Origin: a virus
Direction: 5' to 3' (one strand)
DNA length: 21,525 nucleotides
IMG/VR virus record: IMGVR_UViG_3300010354_000808
Coordinates: 1 to 21,525 of that record
Shown here: positions 8,540-18,279 of the stretch, one piece after another
Layout of the letters: each line of letters begins with the position of its first letter
How positions within the stretch are numbered: the stretch's first letter is position 1
Position numbers and translations under genes: made by a program
The notes under the pieces: model-generated
Told to the model about the DNA's origin: nothing
Seen by the model: only the letters and a program-made list of their open reading frames with translations
The model's database searches: none

Positions 8540-11500
8540 ATGGTATTTCTTCAAAACGATTTTTACACAGCAAGCGGTTCAGTAAAACTTTATAATTGCT
8601 GGACTGACAAAGTTACTAAATTTGATACAAGTTCATTTTATAATTGGGAACAGGACAATCTTCCAATTTATGATTTAGAAGAAAGAACATATTATCTCTG
8701 GGAGAAGCTGGGCCATCCTACCTCAAGCATCCCCGGTATATCCATGGTTGTTTCTGCTGGAGCTAGTCCTGAACTATATGCTTGTAACCCTTATTTGTAC
8801 GAAACGGTCAGCGCAGCAATAGCAGCATTACCTGAGGTATTAAACTATCCAGTTATTATTGAAGTATGTAACAAAGGAAACCTAGGGGATATAAATTTAA
8901 ATAATATAAAATGTAGTAAAAATGGTGTTTATAAAGGATCATTAGAAATAGTAAATAGAGTTTTTGCAAAGTCTGAACCTTATAAAGGGACTACTGTTCA
9001 ATCGGCAGCTTCAGTAGCTACTGTAGGTCTTCCTTACAGTTTGTTAGGTTACCTTTCAGGGACACCTGAAGTAGGAGCAAGAAGACACTTTTTAGATACA
9101 AAGTCAGTATTTTTAAATCAAAAAATATTACCTAACTATTCTGATATAACTTCTTTAGGTTCTTTTTTAAATTCTTTTGTAATTTTAGCCTCAGATGGTG
9201 GGTACAGCCCAGCGACTTATACAGTTAGTAGCACAGCAACAAATGCTTTTGGTAATGATGTACAACAGCTTGCATTTTATGAATCTGTAGCAGCATTTCA
9301 AACACTTGAAAATATATTTACATACGACATTAGTTCTTTTAATCAAGTTAACAATGCTCAATTACTAACTAAAGCAACCTTAGCTCAATTTCCAAATCCA
9401 GCTACAGTCCTACCTTTTGTAGGATTGTTTATGGGCAATAGAGTTTCTAAAATTAATATTACAAATTGTGACGGTCCAATTTATATAAGGAATTTCTTTG
9501 TTGACGGGAGAGGTCCTGAAATTAACAATTCATACGGTGTGACTGTCAATAATTCAGAAAATATATTTTTAGAAAATTGTGTAAGTGTTAGAAACAGAAA
9601 AGCTGGGTTCTTCTTCAATAATTCTAATGTTATCATTACAAGAGGTATAGCTGCATATAGAAACTACAATTCACCTAGAAATGTAACTAACGTTTCCAGC
9701 ACATATGAAAAAGATTTGGGCGCAGGATTATTGGCTGTAAACTCAAATGTAAGTTTCAGTTCAACAAGCGCATTTGAATATGCTGCGGCCATGGCAGATT
9801 CAACTTACAGTTCCATTATCAATAGTCCAAATACCTTATCTTATGGATTGAACTATCCTATAAATTTTTGTAGAAATGCTAATGGTATTGTATTAGAAAA
9901 TTCAAAACTTCATGGTGGTATTAAGGGAACCTCTCCAACTCAATTAATTTCTGATATGAATACATTTGTCGGTATTAAGATGACCAACTCAGAATTAGAC
10001 TGGGACGGAAGATTAATACTAGAAGCAAATGATACTGGCTTACTAGCAACTAATTCCATAATTAAAACTGATAAGCATATCGTCAGAAATAATCAAAAAG
10101 TTGGTATTGATTTAAATGATTCAATGCTTGTTTATAACAAGAATTTCTTACAGGTAACATCCCCAACTCAATTTTATTTCTCAGGTAATGGAGTTCATTT
10201 AGACCTAGACAATTCTAATTATGAGTGTGATATCATTTCAGGAATGCCCAGTGCAATAGGGCAGCATAAATTTGAAAATTCTCACGGTGTTAGCAAGACT
10301 TCTAATAGTACTGGTATATCTTTACCTTCAATTAGAGTAACTAATTCTTCTAAATGTTTACTAATTCATCCTTACATTATAAGACAAAATAACTTTGTAA
10401 AGACTAATGGATTTACTGCATATTTTGAAGTTAAAGAAGGTCTTGCAGTACTGACAAAAAATAATTCGATAACTACACTTAAAGGTAGTGGCAATTACGC
10501 AAATATTATTGTTGGTCCTGCCGAGAAAACTAGGCAACATATTTCTGTAGGATTACATGCGGATAATAATTCAACAATAAATATACAAGGACCAACAGCA
10601 GCGGCTCAATTTTCTATAAATGTTCTAGCAGACAATAACTCAGTTTTGAATATTACTCCTCACCAAGATGAGTCTAATAAATTAGAGATTCAAGAGTTTG
10701 ATTTAAGTTCTCCAAGAAATCATACAATGGTAGAACTACATTCAACAAGAGCTTGTCTATTAGCTAATAAAAATTCTACTATAAATATTACAAATTTGGG
10801 TAATTATTTAAATGAGTGGACTGCAGGAAGTATAGGAACAAACTTCTTAGCTTCTAATATTTTAGATTTAACTTACTATCAACCACATACAGGACTATTT
10901 ACTAGTGGGGGGTTCCTTCAATTCTACCCAAATCCTTTTGCAACCGATAATGGGGCAGCCAATTATCCTGTATATGAAGTAACCAGTGCTAATTTTGCAA
11001 ATAATCAATTCACTCAACCTTCAAATTATTATTTGTTTAATAGATCAGTAACTTCAACTAGTGATTTTACTCAAATAACTAATGGTGGCTTTTGTGTAAA
11101 AGCTCATAACAATAGCACAGTTAATGTTAGAGGAGTTAACTTTCCTTGCGGTTGGTGGAATCCTTCCTCCATAGTGTTTGATGCAGATACCTTTATTGGT
11201 AATTGCTCAAAATTATTTATATGGAACATTGCAGATGATTCTAAATTGTTAGCATCGTATTGCTCAGTGAGCGGAATGTACCCAGCCGATGCCTCATATA
11301 ACGGCCCTCCTGCTGTCTGGTTGTCCGCTTTAAATAATGATTGGACTATTTCAGGTTCTTTATTATCCGGGGCACCAACAGGAACACCTGATACTAGTTC
11401 TTTATCCATACTTGATTATTTTGGATCTGGTCCTTCTAGCGTACTTCAATCATATTTATTCACTTCATCTTTCCAAAACAAAGGACCTTTCAGACTTTTC

Positions 11501-11971
11501 TTTTCAGTTGACCCCGCAAGTCAATCATTAAAATTAATGAGTAATTTAGCGGGATTAACTTATAATAATAACTATACTTCTACTGGATTTGGGGGTTCTC
11601 ATTTCTGGTTATATCAACTCTATTCTCAAGGATATCAACCTCCATTCTCAGCATCCGCTATAAGCTCCGTAAGCTCTTCTTACAAGAACTTAATAAATAG
11701 CACTACTAAGTCCTTGTCTGGATTCTATTATGGATCATCAATGGTTTATTCTCCTAATAATATTAAATGTATTTTAGATGAATCAGCTTCAAATACTTTT
11801 GCTAATGCCAAACATTGCGGAGTAGGGAAGTCTGGATTACCTAAGTTAGTATCACTTATATCCTCCACCAGAAACGTGGCAGGTGATTTACATGGAGAAG
11901 GCACTGGAACAACTGTTACTATCACTGGTTTGGGTTCTCTAAATATATTTGATTTGAATAGGTACATATAA
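8540..11971 (+). CDS. large parallel beta-helix tail/baseplate-periphery protein
   Basis: A 1143-residue protein preceded by an AAAGGT ribosome site. Residues about 33-57 carry WEQDNLPIYDLEERTYYLW, a short motif also found at the start of the next gene product and probably used for docking or trimerisation. Next comes a segment (ETVSAAIAALPEVLNYPVII) that leads into a long right-handed beta-helix region. There, short strands alternate with Asn ladders, for example VTVNNSENIFLENC and GFFFNNSNVIITRG. Four diverged copies of an A-x-N-NS-[TV]-x-N-[IV] coil occur at residues 672-863. Folds of this type bind or cleave surface polysaccharides in tailspikes, but I cannot point to catalytic residues. 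The C-terminal ~200 residues are Ser/Gly-rich and end in a short hydrophobic strand. A receptor-binding role is inference. Confidence 0.72.
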   Translation: MVFLQNDFYTASGSVKLYNCWTDKVTKFDTSSFYNWEQDNLPIYDLEERTYYLWEKLGHPTSSIPGISMVVSAGASPELYACNPYLYETVSAAIAALPEVLNYPVIIEVCNKGNLGDINLNNIKCSKNGVYKGSLEIVNRVFAKSEPYKGTTVQSAASVATVGLPYSLLGYLSGTPEVGARRHFLDTKSVFLNQKILPNYSDITSLGSFLNSFVILASDGGYSPATYTVSSTATNAFGNDVQQLAFYESVAAFQTLENIFTYDISSFNQVNNAQLLTKATLAQFPNPATVLPFVGLFMGNRVSKINITNCDGPIYIRNFFVDGRGPEINNSYGVTVNNSENIFLENCVSVRNRKAGFFFNNSNVIITRGIAAYRNYNSPRNVTNVSSTYEKDLGAGLLAVNSNVSFSSTSAFEYAAAMADSTYSSIINSPNTLSYGLNYPINFCRNANGIVLENSKLHGGIKGTSPTQLISDMNTFVGIKMTNSELDWDGRLILEANDTGLLATNSIIKTDKHIVRNNQKVGIDLNDSMLVYNKNFLQVTSPTQFYFSGNGVHLDLDNSNYECDIISGMPSAIGQHKFENSHGVSKTSNSTGISLPSIRVTNSSKCLLIHPYIIRQNNFVKTNGFTAYFEVKEGLAVLTKNNSITTLKGSGNYANIIVGPAEKTRQHISVGLHADNNSTINIQGPTAAAQFSINVLADNNSVLNITPHQDESNKLEIQEFDLSSPRNHTMVELHSTRACLLANKNSTINITNLGNYLNEWTAGSIGTNFLASNILDLTYYQPHTGLFTSGGFLQFYPNPFATDNGAANYPVYEVTSANFANNQFTQPSNYYLFNRSVTSTSDFTQITNGGFCVKAHNNSTVNVRGVNFPCGWWNPSSIVFDADTFIGNCSKLFIWNIADDSKLLASYCSVSGMYPADASYNGPPAVWLSALNNDWTISGSLLSGAPTGTPDTSSLSILDYFGSGPSSVLQSYLFTSSFQNKGPFRLFFSVDPASQSLKLMSNLAGLTYNNNYTSTGFGGSHFWLYQLYSQGYQPPFSASAISSVSSSYKNLINSTTKSLSGFYYGSSMVYSPNNIKCILDESASNTFANAKHCGVGKSGLPKLVSLISSTRNVAGDLHGEGTGTTVTITGLGSLNIFDLNRYI
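10553..11128 (+). repeat. four diverged beta-helix coil repeats (x-A-x-N-N-S-T-x-N-[IV])
   Basis: Within the beta-helix protein the units LHADNNSTINI (10553-10585), VLADNNSVLNI (10622-10654), LLANKNSTINI (10757-10789) and VKAHNNSTVNV (11096-11128) are clearly related at the protein level but are no longer alike as DNA. Spacing is irregular (23, 45 and 113 residues), so other coils or insertions lie between them. This is the look of an Asn-ladder in a right-handed parallel beta-helix, not of a recent tandem DNA repeat. Confidence 0.6.
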
Positions 11972-11972
11972 A

Positions 11973-14669
11973 ATGGTTACTATTAATTTAAACTTAAGTT
12001 CATCTAACTTCTATAAGTTTACTGATCCGATTCGTAAGTATAAGGCAAATGATCCTTACTATTACGAAGTTGATAATATTCCTATTAAACAATTAGAAGA
12101 GAATATCTTATGGTTAAAGGAAGCATTTGAGAATACTACGGTAACCGTTGAGAATGAGCAAACTCAAACAATTCCTCAAGGTGGATCTAGAGAAACATTT
12201 ACTGAATTACAGCCATTTGTCTCTGGGACTAATTCTAATATAATTTCGGTTAGACCCGGAAAGTTCATGGCAAGAATAAACGATGCTTATGATCTTACAC
12301 CCTTGCAAGTAATTGGAAGAGCTACAGGATTAAATTTTGGTGAATTTAATGAATGGGATGTAGCAACGATTGATAACGTTTTATTAGCTCCTGTTTTGGA
12401 AAAATTTAAGACATATGTTAATGCTGATTCTTTAGGAATGAATGGATTAGCTGAAAGAAGTTTTGGATCTTTTGTATTATCTAATTTAAATTCTGTTGGA
12501 TTGGCAACAAGCAGTAATATTAATCCAAGTCTAACTTTCTTTAGTATTATTGGAACTAATCCAGACTTTACATATCCAACATTCCTTTGGACAGGGTCAC
12601 CTAGAAATGGGCAACCGGGGAGTGAGGGAGTTAGTGGCCCTTACCTAAAAGTTAAGCAGTACGAAGTATCCACGACAGCAGGTGATATCGGACAAGGCTT
12701 CGCTTCCTTATACTCTGCCGATACTCAATTTATAAAAAAATGGCGAGGTATAGCTAGGACCGCAGTGGTTGATGTCCCAGAAAATCTATCGATAAACATA
12801 GAGCCATTTAATTCTGATGATTTCTCCTACATCGATGAAGATGGTTTAGTTGTTGATTCAGCAGACCCCGGAAGTCCTGCTTCTCAAGCAACACAAAGAG
12901 TAGATTTATTATTTATTTATTCAAAGCCTATTGATGTATCTGCATCTCATTTAAATACTAGCTGGACTTCTTTTAGTCCAAGAAAAATTTATAAAGCAGA
13001 GCTAGGTGTTGTTAAAGGTGCTGGTCTTGTGTTGAATTATCAAACAGGTAAAACTTCAAACAGTAAATTTTTCTATCCTACTTATCAAGATAGTATATTA
13101 GCTAATGTTTCTGATGAGTTGAATGCTGGATTAGGGTTTGATTCTATTGATATCAGAGGTTCATTCCCATCTCCCGATGATCTAATGAATATATCTCCTA
13201 CCTTAGCAGAATGGTTACCTAAGAATCATTATGCTCTAGTAGGTCAATCTATTTTACCTATTGCATATATCGTAGTTAAAAAGAATAATCTCAATGAAGA
13301 TTTAAATCAAATAATTGAAGCTACTGATATTATTGATATTAGACCATTCTTTAGAACTACTGAGTTAACTTATGGTGAGCGTGCTGGGATTGCCGCTGCT
13401 CTCCCTAATATATCTTTAGCAAATCCAGTTGCTACAGAAGCATATGTTAAGTATGAATCAAATAAATCTTTTAACTTAATTAATTCAAAAATAGAAGAAG
13501 TAAATTCAATAATAAATACCACAATTAATAATCAGACTCAAATAGATTCTGGTATGGGAAGAATCCTTACCCGTGGTATTGTTCGTGGTGGAAATTATTA
13601 TGGACCCGAGGGCGCAATATGTGCAGTAATCCAAGAGAAGTATGGAAGTGTGGCACAGCCTTTAACAAAAGAAGAAACAATTAATAAGTTCAAGGAATTT
13701 CACAATCTTCCTAATGCTTATGAATTTGTTAATTTCCCAGATTGGGACTTGGGTAATTGGACATTCAGAGCCGTAACGGGAACAGGTAACACATTCCCAT
13801 CAATTGGATATGGTGTAGTTGATAGGATAAATACAGCTATATCTGATGATCTTGGTGTTCAGATAAATGAAAATAATCAAGGTGTAACTTTAAACAGTTC
13901 CGACTTCGGTAGATTTAGATCTGCTCCGATAGACCCTTCTAAAAGAACGCCAAAACTATTTCCTTTTAATTTATATTGGTTATCTAAAACAATTACTTTA
14001 GATATTACTGATACCCCTTGGGTTGAAGATATAACAGTAATTTCAAAGTTTTGGAACTGTGTTCCTATGGGTATTAATTATGATATAGTAACTACTACTA
14101 ACTTTGGGAACTTTCCTCAGTACATCAATAGTCCAAATCCAGAATCAGGTATTGTTGTTTCTAAAGGAAAGAAAAGAGGTCCAATTATCTTTACTGAGGG
14201 ATCAACACAAGTAACAAAATATTTTATAGATTTTACCATAATTACTTTTTTACCCTCAAATTTATTTCCAGTATTCCCTGTCTCAGGAACTTCAATACAA
14301 TATGGAAGTCCAACTCTTAATAATCCTTTAGGAGCAATCCCACCTAATCCAAGAATTGAGTTAAATTTAAATAGCAATACGAATAATGCTAATGTTTGGG
14401 GTGGATTGTTTGCCGCATTTAGCCATGTTATGCAATGGGATCCTAGTGGAAATCCACTATACTCTTTAGGAGGAGGGCCTTTACCAGTCATTTATCCATC
14501 AGTTGAGTATACAGTTATAGGTCATCCTTATAACTATGGTAATGGGTCATCTCAATTCTTTAATGGTGTGCATAAAGTTCCGGGAATGTTGGATCACGAA
14601 GGTTATGTGGCAACTGGAAGATCTGATAGACCTAATATTCAAACAAGGAATAAACCTCCAGAGGGTTAA
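11973..14669 (+). CDS. large tail-fibre/baseplate structural protein
   Basis: An 898-residue protein starting one base after the preceding stop. Residues about 29-50 (YYYEVDNIPIKQLEENILWL) match the N-terminal motif of the upstream beta-helix protein, with the shared pattern [WY]-x-x-DN[IL]PI-x-x-LEE-x-x-x-x-L. This suggests both proteins attach to the same baseplate element or trimerise in the same way. The body contains RPGKFMARINDAYDLTPLQV and VDLLFIYSKPIDVS, then a segment (EATDIIDIRPFFRTTELTYG) typical of structural proteins that coat or decorate the baseplate. A helical stretch (residues about 485-530, rich in Asn, Ile and Ser) may be a coiled-coil linker. The C-terminus is Gly/Asn/Pro-rich and ends in a polar tail (NIQTRNKPPEG). 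No enzyme motif was recognised. The fibre or baseplate role is inferred from position and the shared motif. Confidence 0.72.
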   Translation: MVTINLNLSSSNFYKFTDPIRKYKANDPYYYEVDNIPIKQLEENILWLKEAFENTTVTVENEQTQTIPQGGSRETFTELQPFVSGTNSNIISVRPGKFMARINDAYDLTPLQVIGRATGLNFGEFNEWDVATIDNVLLAPVLEKFKTYVNADSLGMNGLAERSFGSFVLSNLNSVGLATSSNINPSLTFFSIIGTNPDFTYPTFLWTGSPRNGQPGSEGVSGPYLKVKQYEVSTTAGDIGQGFASLYSADTQFIKKWRGIARTAVVDVPENLSINIEPFNSDDFSYIDEDGLVVDSADPGSPASQATQRVDLLFIYSKPIDVSASHLNTSWTSFSPRKIYKAELGVVKGAGLVLNYQTGKTSNSKFFYPTYQDSILANVSDELNAGLGFDSIDIRGSFPSPDDLMNISPTLAEWLPKNHYALVGQSILPIAYIVVKKNNLNEDLNQIIEATDIIDIRPFFRTTELTYGERAGIAAALPNISLANPVATEAYVKYESNKSFNLINSKIEEVNSIINTTINNQTQIDSGMGRILTRGIVRGGNYYGPEGAICAVIQEKYGSVAQPLTKEETINKFKEFHNLPNAYEFVNFPDWDLGNWTFRAVTGTGNTFPSIGYGVVDRINTAISDDLGVQINENNQGVTLNSSDFGRFRSAPIDPSKRTPKLFPFNLYWLSKTITLDITDTPWVEDITVISKFWNCVPMGINYDIVTTTNFGNFPQYINSPNPESGIVVSKGKKRGPIIFTEGSTQVTKYFIDFTIITFLPSNLFPVFPVSGTSIQYGSPTLNNPLGAIPPNPRIELNLNSNTNNANVWGGLFAAFSHVMQWDPSGNPLYSLGGGPLPVIYPSVEYTVIGHPYNYGNGSSQFFNGVHKVPGMLDHEGYVATGRSDRPNIQTRNKPPEG

Positions 14670-14680
14670 GGTAGCTAAGT

Positions 14681-17600
14681 ATGTCGGATCATGATCCACC
14701 AAATCAACCAAGACCTAGGATTTTTTCTAACTGTGGTGGATTACTTCCGACATCATATCAATATGGCGGAACTAATTTACCAGATCCTAGCCTGCCATTA
14801 TTGCCTTATTGCCCTAACGGAAACTGTGGAAATCCTCGACCTTTTGGACCTAGGGACGATCCTTTTGTGTGTGTATGTGCTGGTTCTTTGTCTCCAGCTA
14901 GACAAGGATGTGAAGAGGAGTCTACAAGAATTTGCGTAAGACTTTCAGAAGTAGGGGCTAGACCTAGATCTTTAGAAACTTATACAACAGAAGCCGAATG
15001 TCGTGCAAATGCTTTTGATAAATTTCCATGTTGGTTATCTGTTGTTAGGTGCGTTGAAAGTATTCAACCTTGTGAAGAGCCTTCTAGAGCTACTGGCTTT
15101 GTCTTACTTACTGAAACAAAAACAATAAGATCATGCATAGAACAAGATCCACAAAGAGTTAGACCAGCAGGAACATTTAAAAGCTTAGACCAGTGTGCTC
15201 CAAGATGTATATCTACAGATTGTTTACTAATTAAAGATCCAACTGTCCCAACTCCAACATTTAGATGGAAGTGCGAGACATTCACACAAACTTGTCCAAT
15301 AGAACCGGGGGAAGAGTTTCCTTTAACTTTTACTCAAAGAAGATGTGTACCTTGTACTGCACAAGAAATAGCTACTAACCCTAACGCTTGCAGATATTTA
15401 ACAGCTAACTGTGATGGGGAATGCAATCAAATTTTTTGTGGGTATAAATGTACTTTTGACTTTGAGAGGTGCCCGGATCAAGTTAATCAAAGAAGGACTG
15501 GATACTGTACTAAGTGTACAACTGAGGATCCTAATTGTATCCCCGGGTTTACTAAACAAAATTGTTCTCAAACATGTACTGATATTACCTGCCCTCCCAT
15601 TACACCATCAATAGTTGTAACTCAACCCTTAGCCATAGTTACAGAAAATCCTAGATCCTCAGAAGTTCCTACTGGAACGTCTACTACAGTGCCGGGAGTA
15701 ATAACTGTCAACAGTGCCGGAACCCGCCCGATTGACGTAATAAATAGAACTGTTCCTAGAAAAATTACAGAAGCAAGATATGGATACAATCGTGACGGAG
15801 ACTCCTGCGTGGAGTGTATTAACCCCAGCCCTTGTCAATTTACAACCTTAGAAAATTGTTTAAATTCTGTAAGATCTAATTCTACAAATCCTGTTGAGAT
15901 ACCTTCTCGATCAAGAATATTTAATCAAAAGCCTACTTATATTACACAAACAAATTACGAAGAATATTCCAGATCTCCTCAAGGGAGTGCCGCTTTTAAA
16001 GATTCAGCAAGTCCTGAGCAAGGTACAAATCCAAGATGGAATGATGTTAAAGTTGTAGGTGGAAAAACAAGATTTGTTAAAACAATAGACTTTAATAATT
16101 CTAATAATATACTTTATGTAGATGATAAAGATCAAAATAAACTAAACATAAACTTCAAACAAGTTTACGATAGCACTTATAATTTTTTTGAAAGAGTCCC
16201 TAATCCAAGAACAAAATTAGTTGAGAATGATATTAGATTAGACATTTTCAATAATACAGTAACTGAAGAGGTTAAGTATTTTCTATTAAAAAATCAAGCT
16301 GGGTATTCGGCAAAATGGAAAGAATCTTATTATTTTGATTTAACTTTAGATAAACTAACAATTAGTTTAAATAAAAATTTATTAAACTCTATACAGTCTA
16401 TTCATGGTGTTGATAATAATTTAATAAGTCCTGATCTTTTTTTGAACGCTCTCTTACAAATGCTGAGGTCTGGGAGATTAGATGAATTTGATCCCGGAGT
16501 TTATAGTGAAATAGCTGCTTATCAATACTCTGATGAACTTTTAGAAATAAAACCTCCAATAGAACCTACTGTATCCGAACGAGCAGCACTAACATTAATA
16601 ATTAATGGAGCAGCCCCAACGGATCAAGGATATTATCAAGAAATAGATAAGCTTAAAATTATTAGACAAAAAAGGTTAAACACTGATATTGGAGCTAACA
16701 TTCCGGCAACGACTTTGGATGCTTCTAATATTTCAATACCGTTAGAAGACGCTGGTATTAGCATAACAACTTTAGACTCAACAGAAACTTTTGCCAGTAT
16801 AGGGACTGGAGACAATTATTTTATAGAAGTATCAGACATTGTGGATAACGAATTAGATGTTCCACTAGATTCAAAAAATAATGTCGCCACTTTCACTCCA
16901 GACGGTGTCCGAGTTGCCGCTCTAAAAACATTAAATCAAAATCCTTATTCTCTTTTAACAGTATCATCTGTAAGTTCAAATAATGAATTTATAGAAACTT
17001 ACATAAGAAGAGATACAGAACCAATGTATTTTTATCTTGATTTATCTTCTATAAAATTATTAAATGAAGATCAGTCAATAGTAAACAATTTACAAGCAAC
17101 TTATAGAAGATTAACAAATTCTGAAAAAATAAATAACCATCTAATAAATTACGGATTTAATGTTACTAAATTAAATTTAGATTTTAGAGATCCTTTTGTC
17201 TCGTATGCATATGATACGAGTTGTTTTACATTAAATCAAAATGATATCACATTTAGAAACTTTGATTTTTATCTACAGGGTAATCATATAAATGATTTTA
17301 TCTTAACAAGAAATCTACCTTTTGCAATAATCATAGTTCCGGGATGTGGTACAAGACATAATCCTTTTGATATTATGTCTGATATTAAAAATTATAAAAA
17401 TAATATAGTTGAGAGATCTGTTTATTGCACTCAAACTATTAAAATAAATGATGCTAAAAAGCTGGATAATGCTGTTGATGAGGTAGCACTAAGCCAGACA
17501 ACTAGGCCAAATGAAAGCCTCTATGGCTATAGTGATAAATTATATTATCAATATAACCCTTCCTCATATGGTAATTCTTATTATTATAAAAATTCTTACT

Positions 17601-17935
17601 TACAGACTCCTCCAATCGAAATAGAAGATAGAAGGTCTATATTATCTAAAATTATTAGAGAAGTAGTAAATCCTATAATTCAAGTATACCAACCTGACGA
17701 GTTAAAATGGTTTGATATTTTTTCAAGATTAAGTTATGAAGAAGTTGGAGATTATTTTAATAATGGAAATTTAGATTTATTATCGAATATAATAAAAGAG
17801 AAGTATAATATTGCTGTAAAAGATGTGATTAAAGATAAAGGAATTAAAACTGGTATAGGTGAACCTGTGGAAGACCCAGAAGACTTAGGGATTACACTAA
17901 GAAATCAAATAATTCTACCAGAAGAGAGGACATAA
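14681..17935 (+). CDS. large virion protein with Cys-rich N-terminal region
   Basis: A 1084-residue protein with an AAGGT ribosome site eight bases upstream. About 35 cysteines fall in residues 18-393, many as CxC, CxxC or C-x(3-5)-C. The motif [YF]-[TK]-[TS]-x-x-x-C recurs (YTTEAEC, FKSLDQC, FTTLENC), suggesting diverged small disulfide- or metal-stabilised units. There is no signal peptide, so the region either binds metal in the cytoplasm or oxidises after lysis. Between them a Pro/Thr/Val-rich linker (residues about 305-360) separates the last pair of units. The C-terminal ~650 residues are of a different character: Asn/Lys/Ile-rich, with helices around LDKLTISLNKNLLNSI and a terminal helical segment (REVVNPIIQVY). 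Its place between fibre-like genes and the PAAR gene implies a tail or baseplate component. Function unknown. Confidence 0.7.
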   Translation: MSDHDPPNQPRPRIFSNCGGLLPTSYQYGGTNLPDPSLPLLPYCPNGNCGNPRPFGPRDDPFVCVCAGSLSPARQGCEEESTRICVRLSEVGARPRSLETYTTEAECRANAFDKFPCWLSVVRCVESIQPCEEPSRATGFVLLTETKTIRSCIEQDPQRVRPAGTFKSLDQCAPRCISTDCLLIKDPTVPTPTFRWKCETFTQTCPIEPGEEFPLTFTQRRCVPCTAQEIATNPNACRYLTANCDGECNQIFCGYKCTFDFERCPDQVNQRRTGYCTKCTTEDPNCIPGFTKQNCSQTCTDITCPPITPSIVVTQPLAIVTENPRSSEVPTGTSTTVPGVITVNSAGTRPIDVINRTVPRKITEARYGYNRDGDSCVECINPSPCQFTTLENCLNSVRSNSTNPVEIPSRSRIFNQKPTYITQTNYEEYSRSPQGSAAFKDSASPEQGTNPRWNDVKVVGGKTRFVKTIDFNNSNNILYVDDKDQNKLNINFKQVYDSTYNFFERVPNPRTKLVENDIRLDIFNNTVTEEVKYFLLKNQAGYSAKWKESYYFDLTLDKLTISLNKNLLNSIQSIHGVDNNLISPDLFLNALLQMLRSGRLDEFDPGVYSEIAAYQYSDELLEIKPPIEPTVSERAALTLIINGAAPTDQGYYQEIDKLKIIRQKRLNTDIGANIPATTLDASNISIPLEDAGISITTLDSTETFASIGTGDNYFIEVSDIVDNELDVPLDSKNNVATFTPDGVRVAALKTLNQNPYSLLTVSSVSSNNEFIETYIRRDTEPMYFYLDLSSIKLLNEDQSIVNNLQATYRRLTNSEKINNHLINYGFNVTKLNLDFRDPFVSYAYDTSCFTLNQNDITFRNFDFYLQGNHINDFILTRNLPFAIIIVPGCGTRHNPFDIMSDIKNYKNNIVERSVYCTQTIKINDAKKLDNAVDEVALSQTTRPNESLYGYSDKLYYQYNPSSYGNSYYYKNSYLQTPPIEIEDRRSILSKIIREVVNPIIQVYQPDELKWFDIFSRLSYEEVGDYFNNGNLDLLSNIIKEKYNIAVKDVIKDKGIKTGIGEPVEDPEDLGITLRNQIILPEERT
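14732..15859 (+). other. Cys-rich region encoding diverged small-domain repeats
   Basis: This stretch encodes about 35 cysteines in some 375 residues, far above any other gene in the window. Three clear copies of an aromatic-[TK]-[TS]-x-x-x-C unit lie at 14981-15001, 15176-15196 and 15839-15859. The sequences between are too diverged to define a strict period by eye. Confidence 0.65.
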
Positions 17936-18279
17936 TGGGATTAGTTTTAAAAACCGGAGATGCTTTTTTTACTGATGGAGCCCCCCCTTTAATGACAGTG
18001 GTTCCACTTAGTAATACCAATACAAGACTATTTGTTAATTCAAGATTAGTCTTTCATCAAGGTAATCAACTAACCCCACATATAGCTCCTCCCGAAGTGT
18101 CCCATAATCCCCTTATTTCCCCATCTCCTTTAGCTGTAGCTACAAGGGTGTATGTCGAAGGGAAACCTATAGCAACAAGTACAGATATCTCAAGCTGTAA
18201 TGCTGCTTTAATATTAAAACCCACTACAACAACTTCTCTTTCATTTTCACCTGTATTCGCAGGTCCACCAGTAATATAA
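17935..18279 (+). CDS. PAAR-like spike tip protein (gp5.4-like)
   Basis: A 114-residue protein of the PAAR family, which caps the central spike of contractile tails (T4 gp5.4, 97 residues) and sharpens it for piercing the outer membrane. Visible features are a G-D start (KTGDAFF), short beta-strands ending in polar turns, FVNSRLVFHQG, then ATRVYVEGKPIATSTDISSC. Three histidines (H41, H49, H57) and C88 have the order and spacing of the PAAR zinc site (three His, one Cys). Its ATG overlaps the preceding TAA by one base, so it is translated with the Cys-rich protein and closes the tail operon. There is no C-terminal toxin or effector extension, so this is a simple structural tip. Confidence is high. 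Confidence 0.9.
   Translation: MGLVLKTGDAFFTDGAPPLMTVVPLSNTNTRLFVNSRLVFHQGNQLTPHIAPPEVSHNPLISPSPLAVATRVYVEGKPIATSTDISSCNAALILKPTTTTSLSFSPVFAGPPVI

Noticed and set aside
14691-14939. Plus-strand second-frame open frames at 11337-11531, 14691-14939 and 15411-15614
   Set aside because: All are inside larger genes with coherent protein sequence; no ribosome site or recognisable product.
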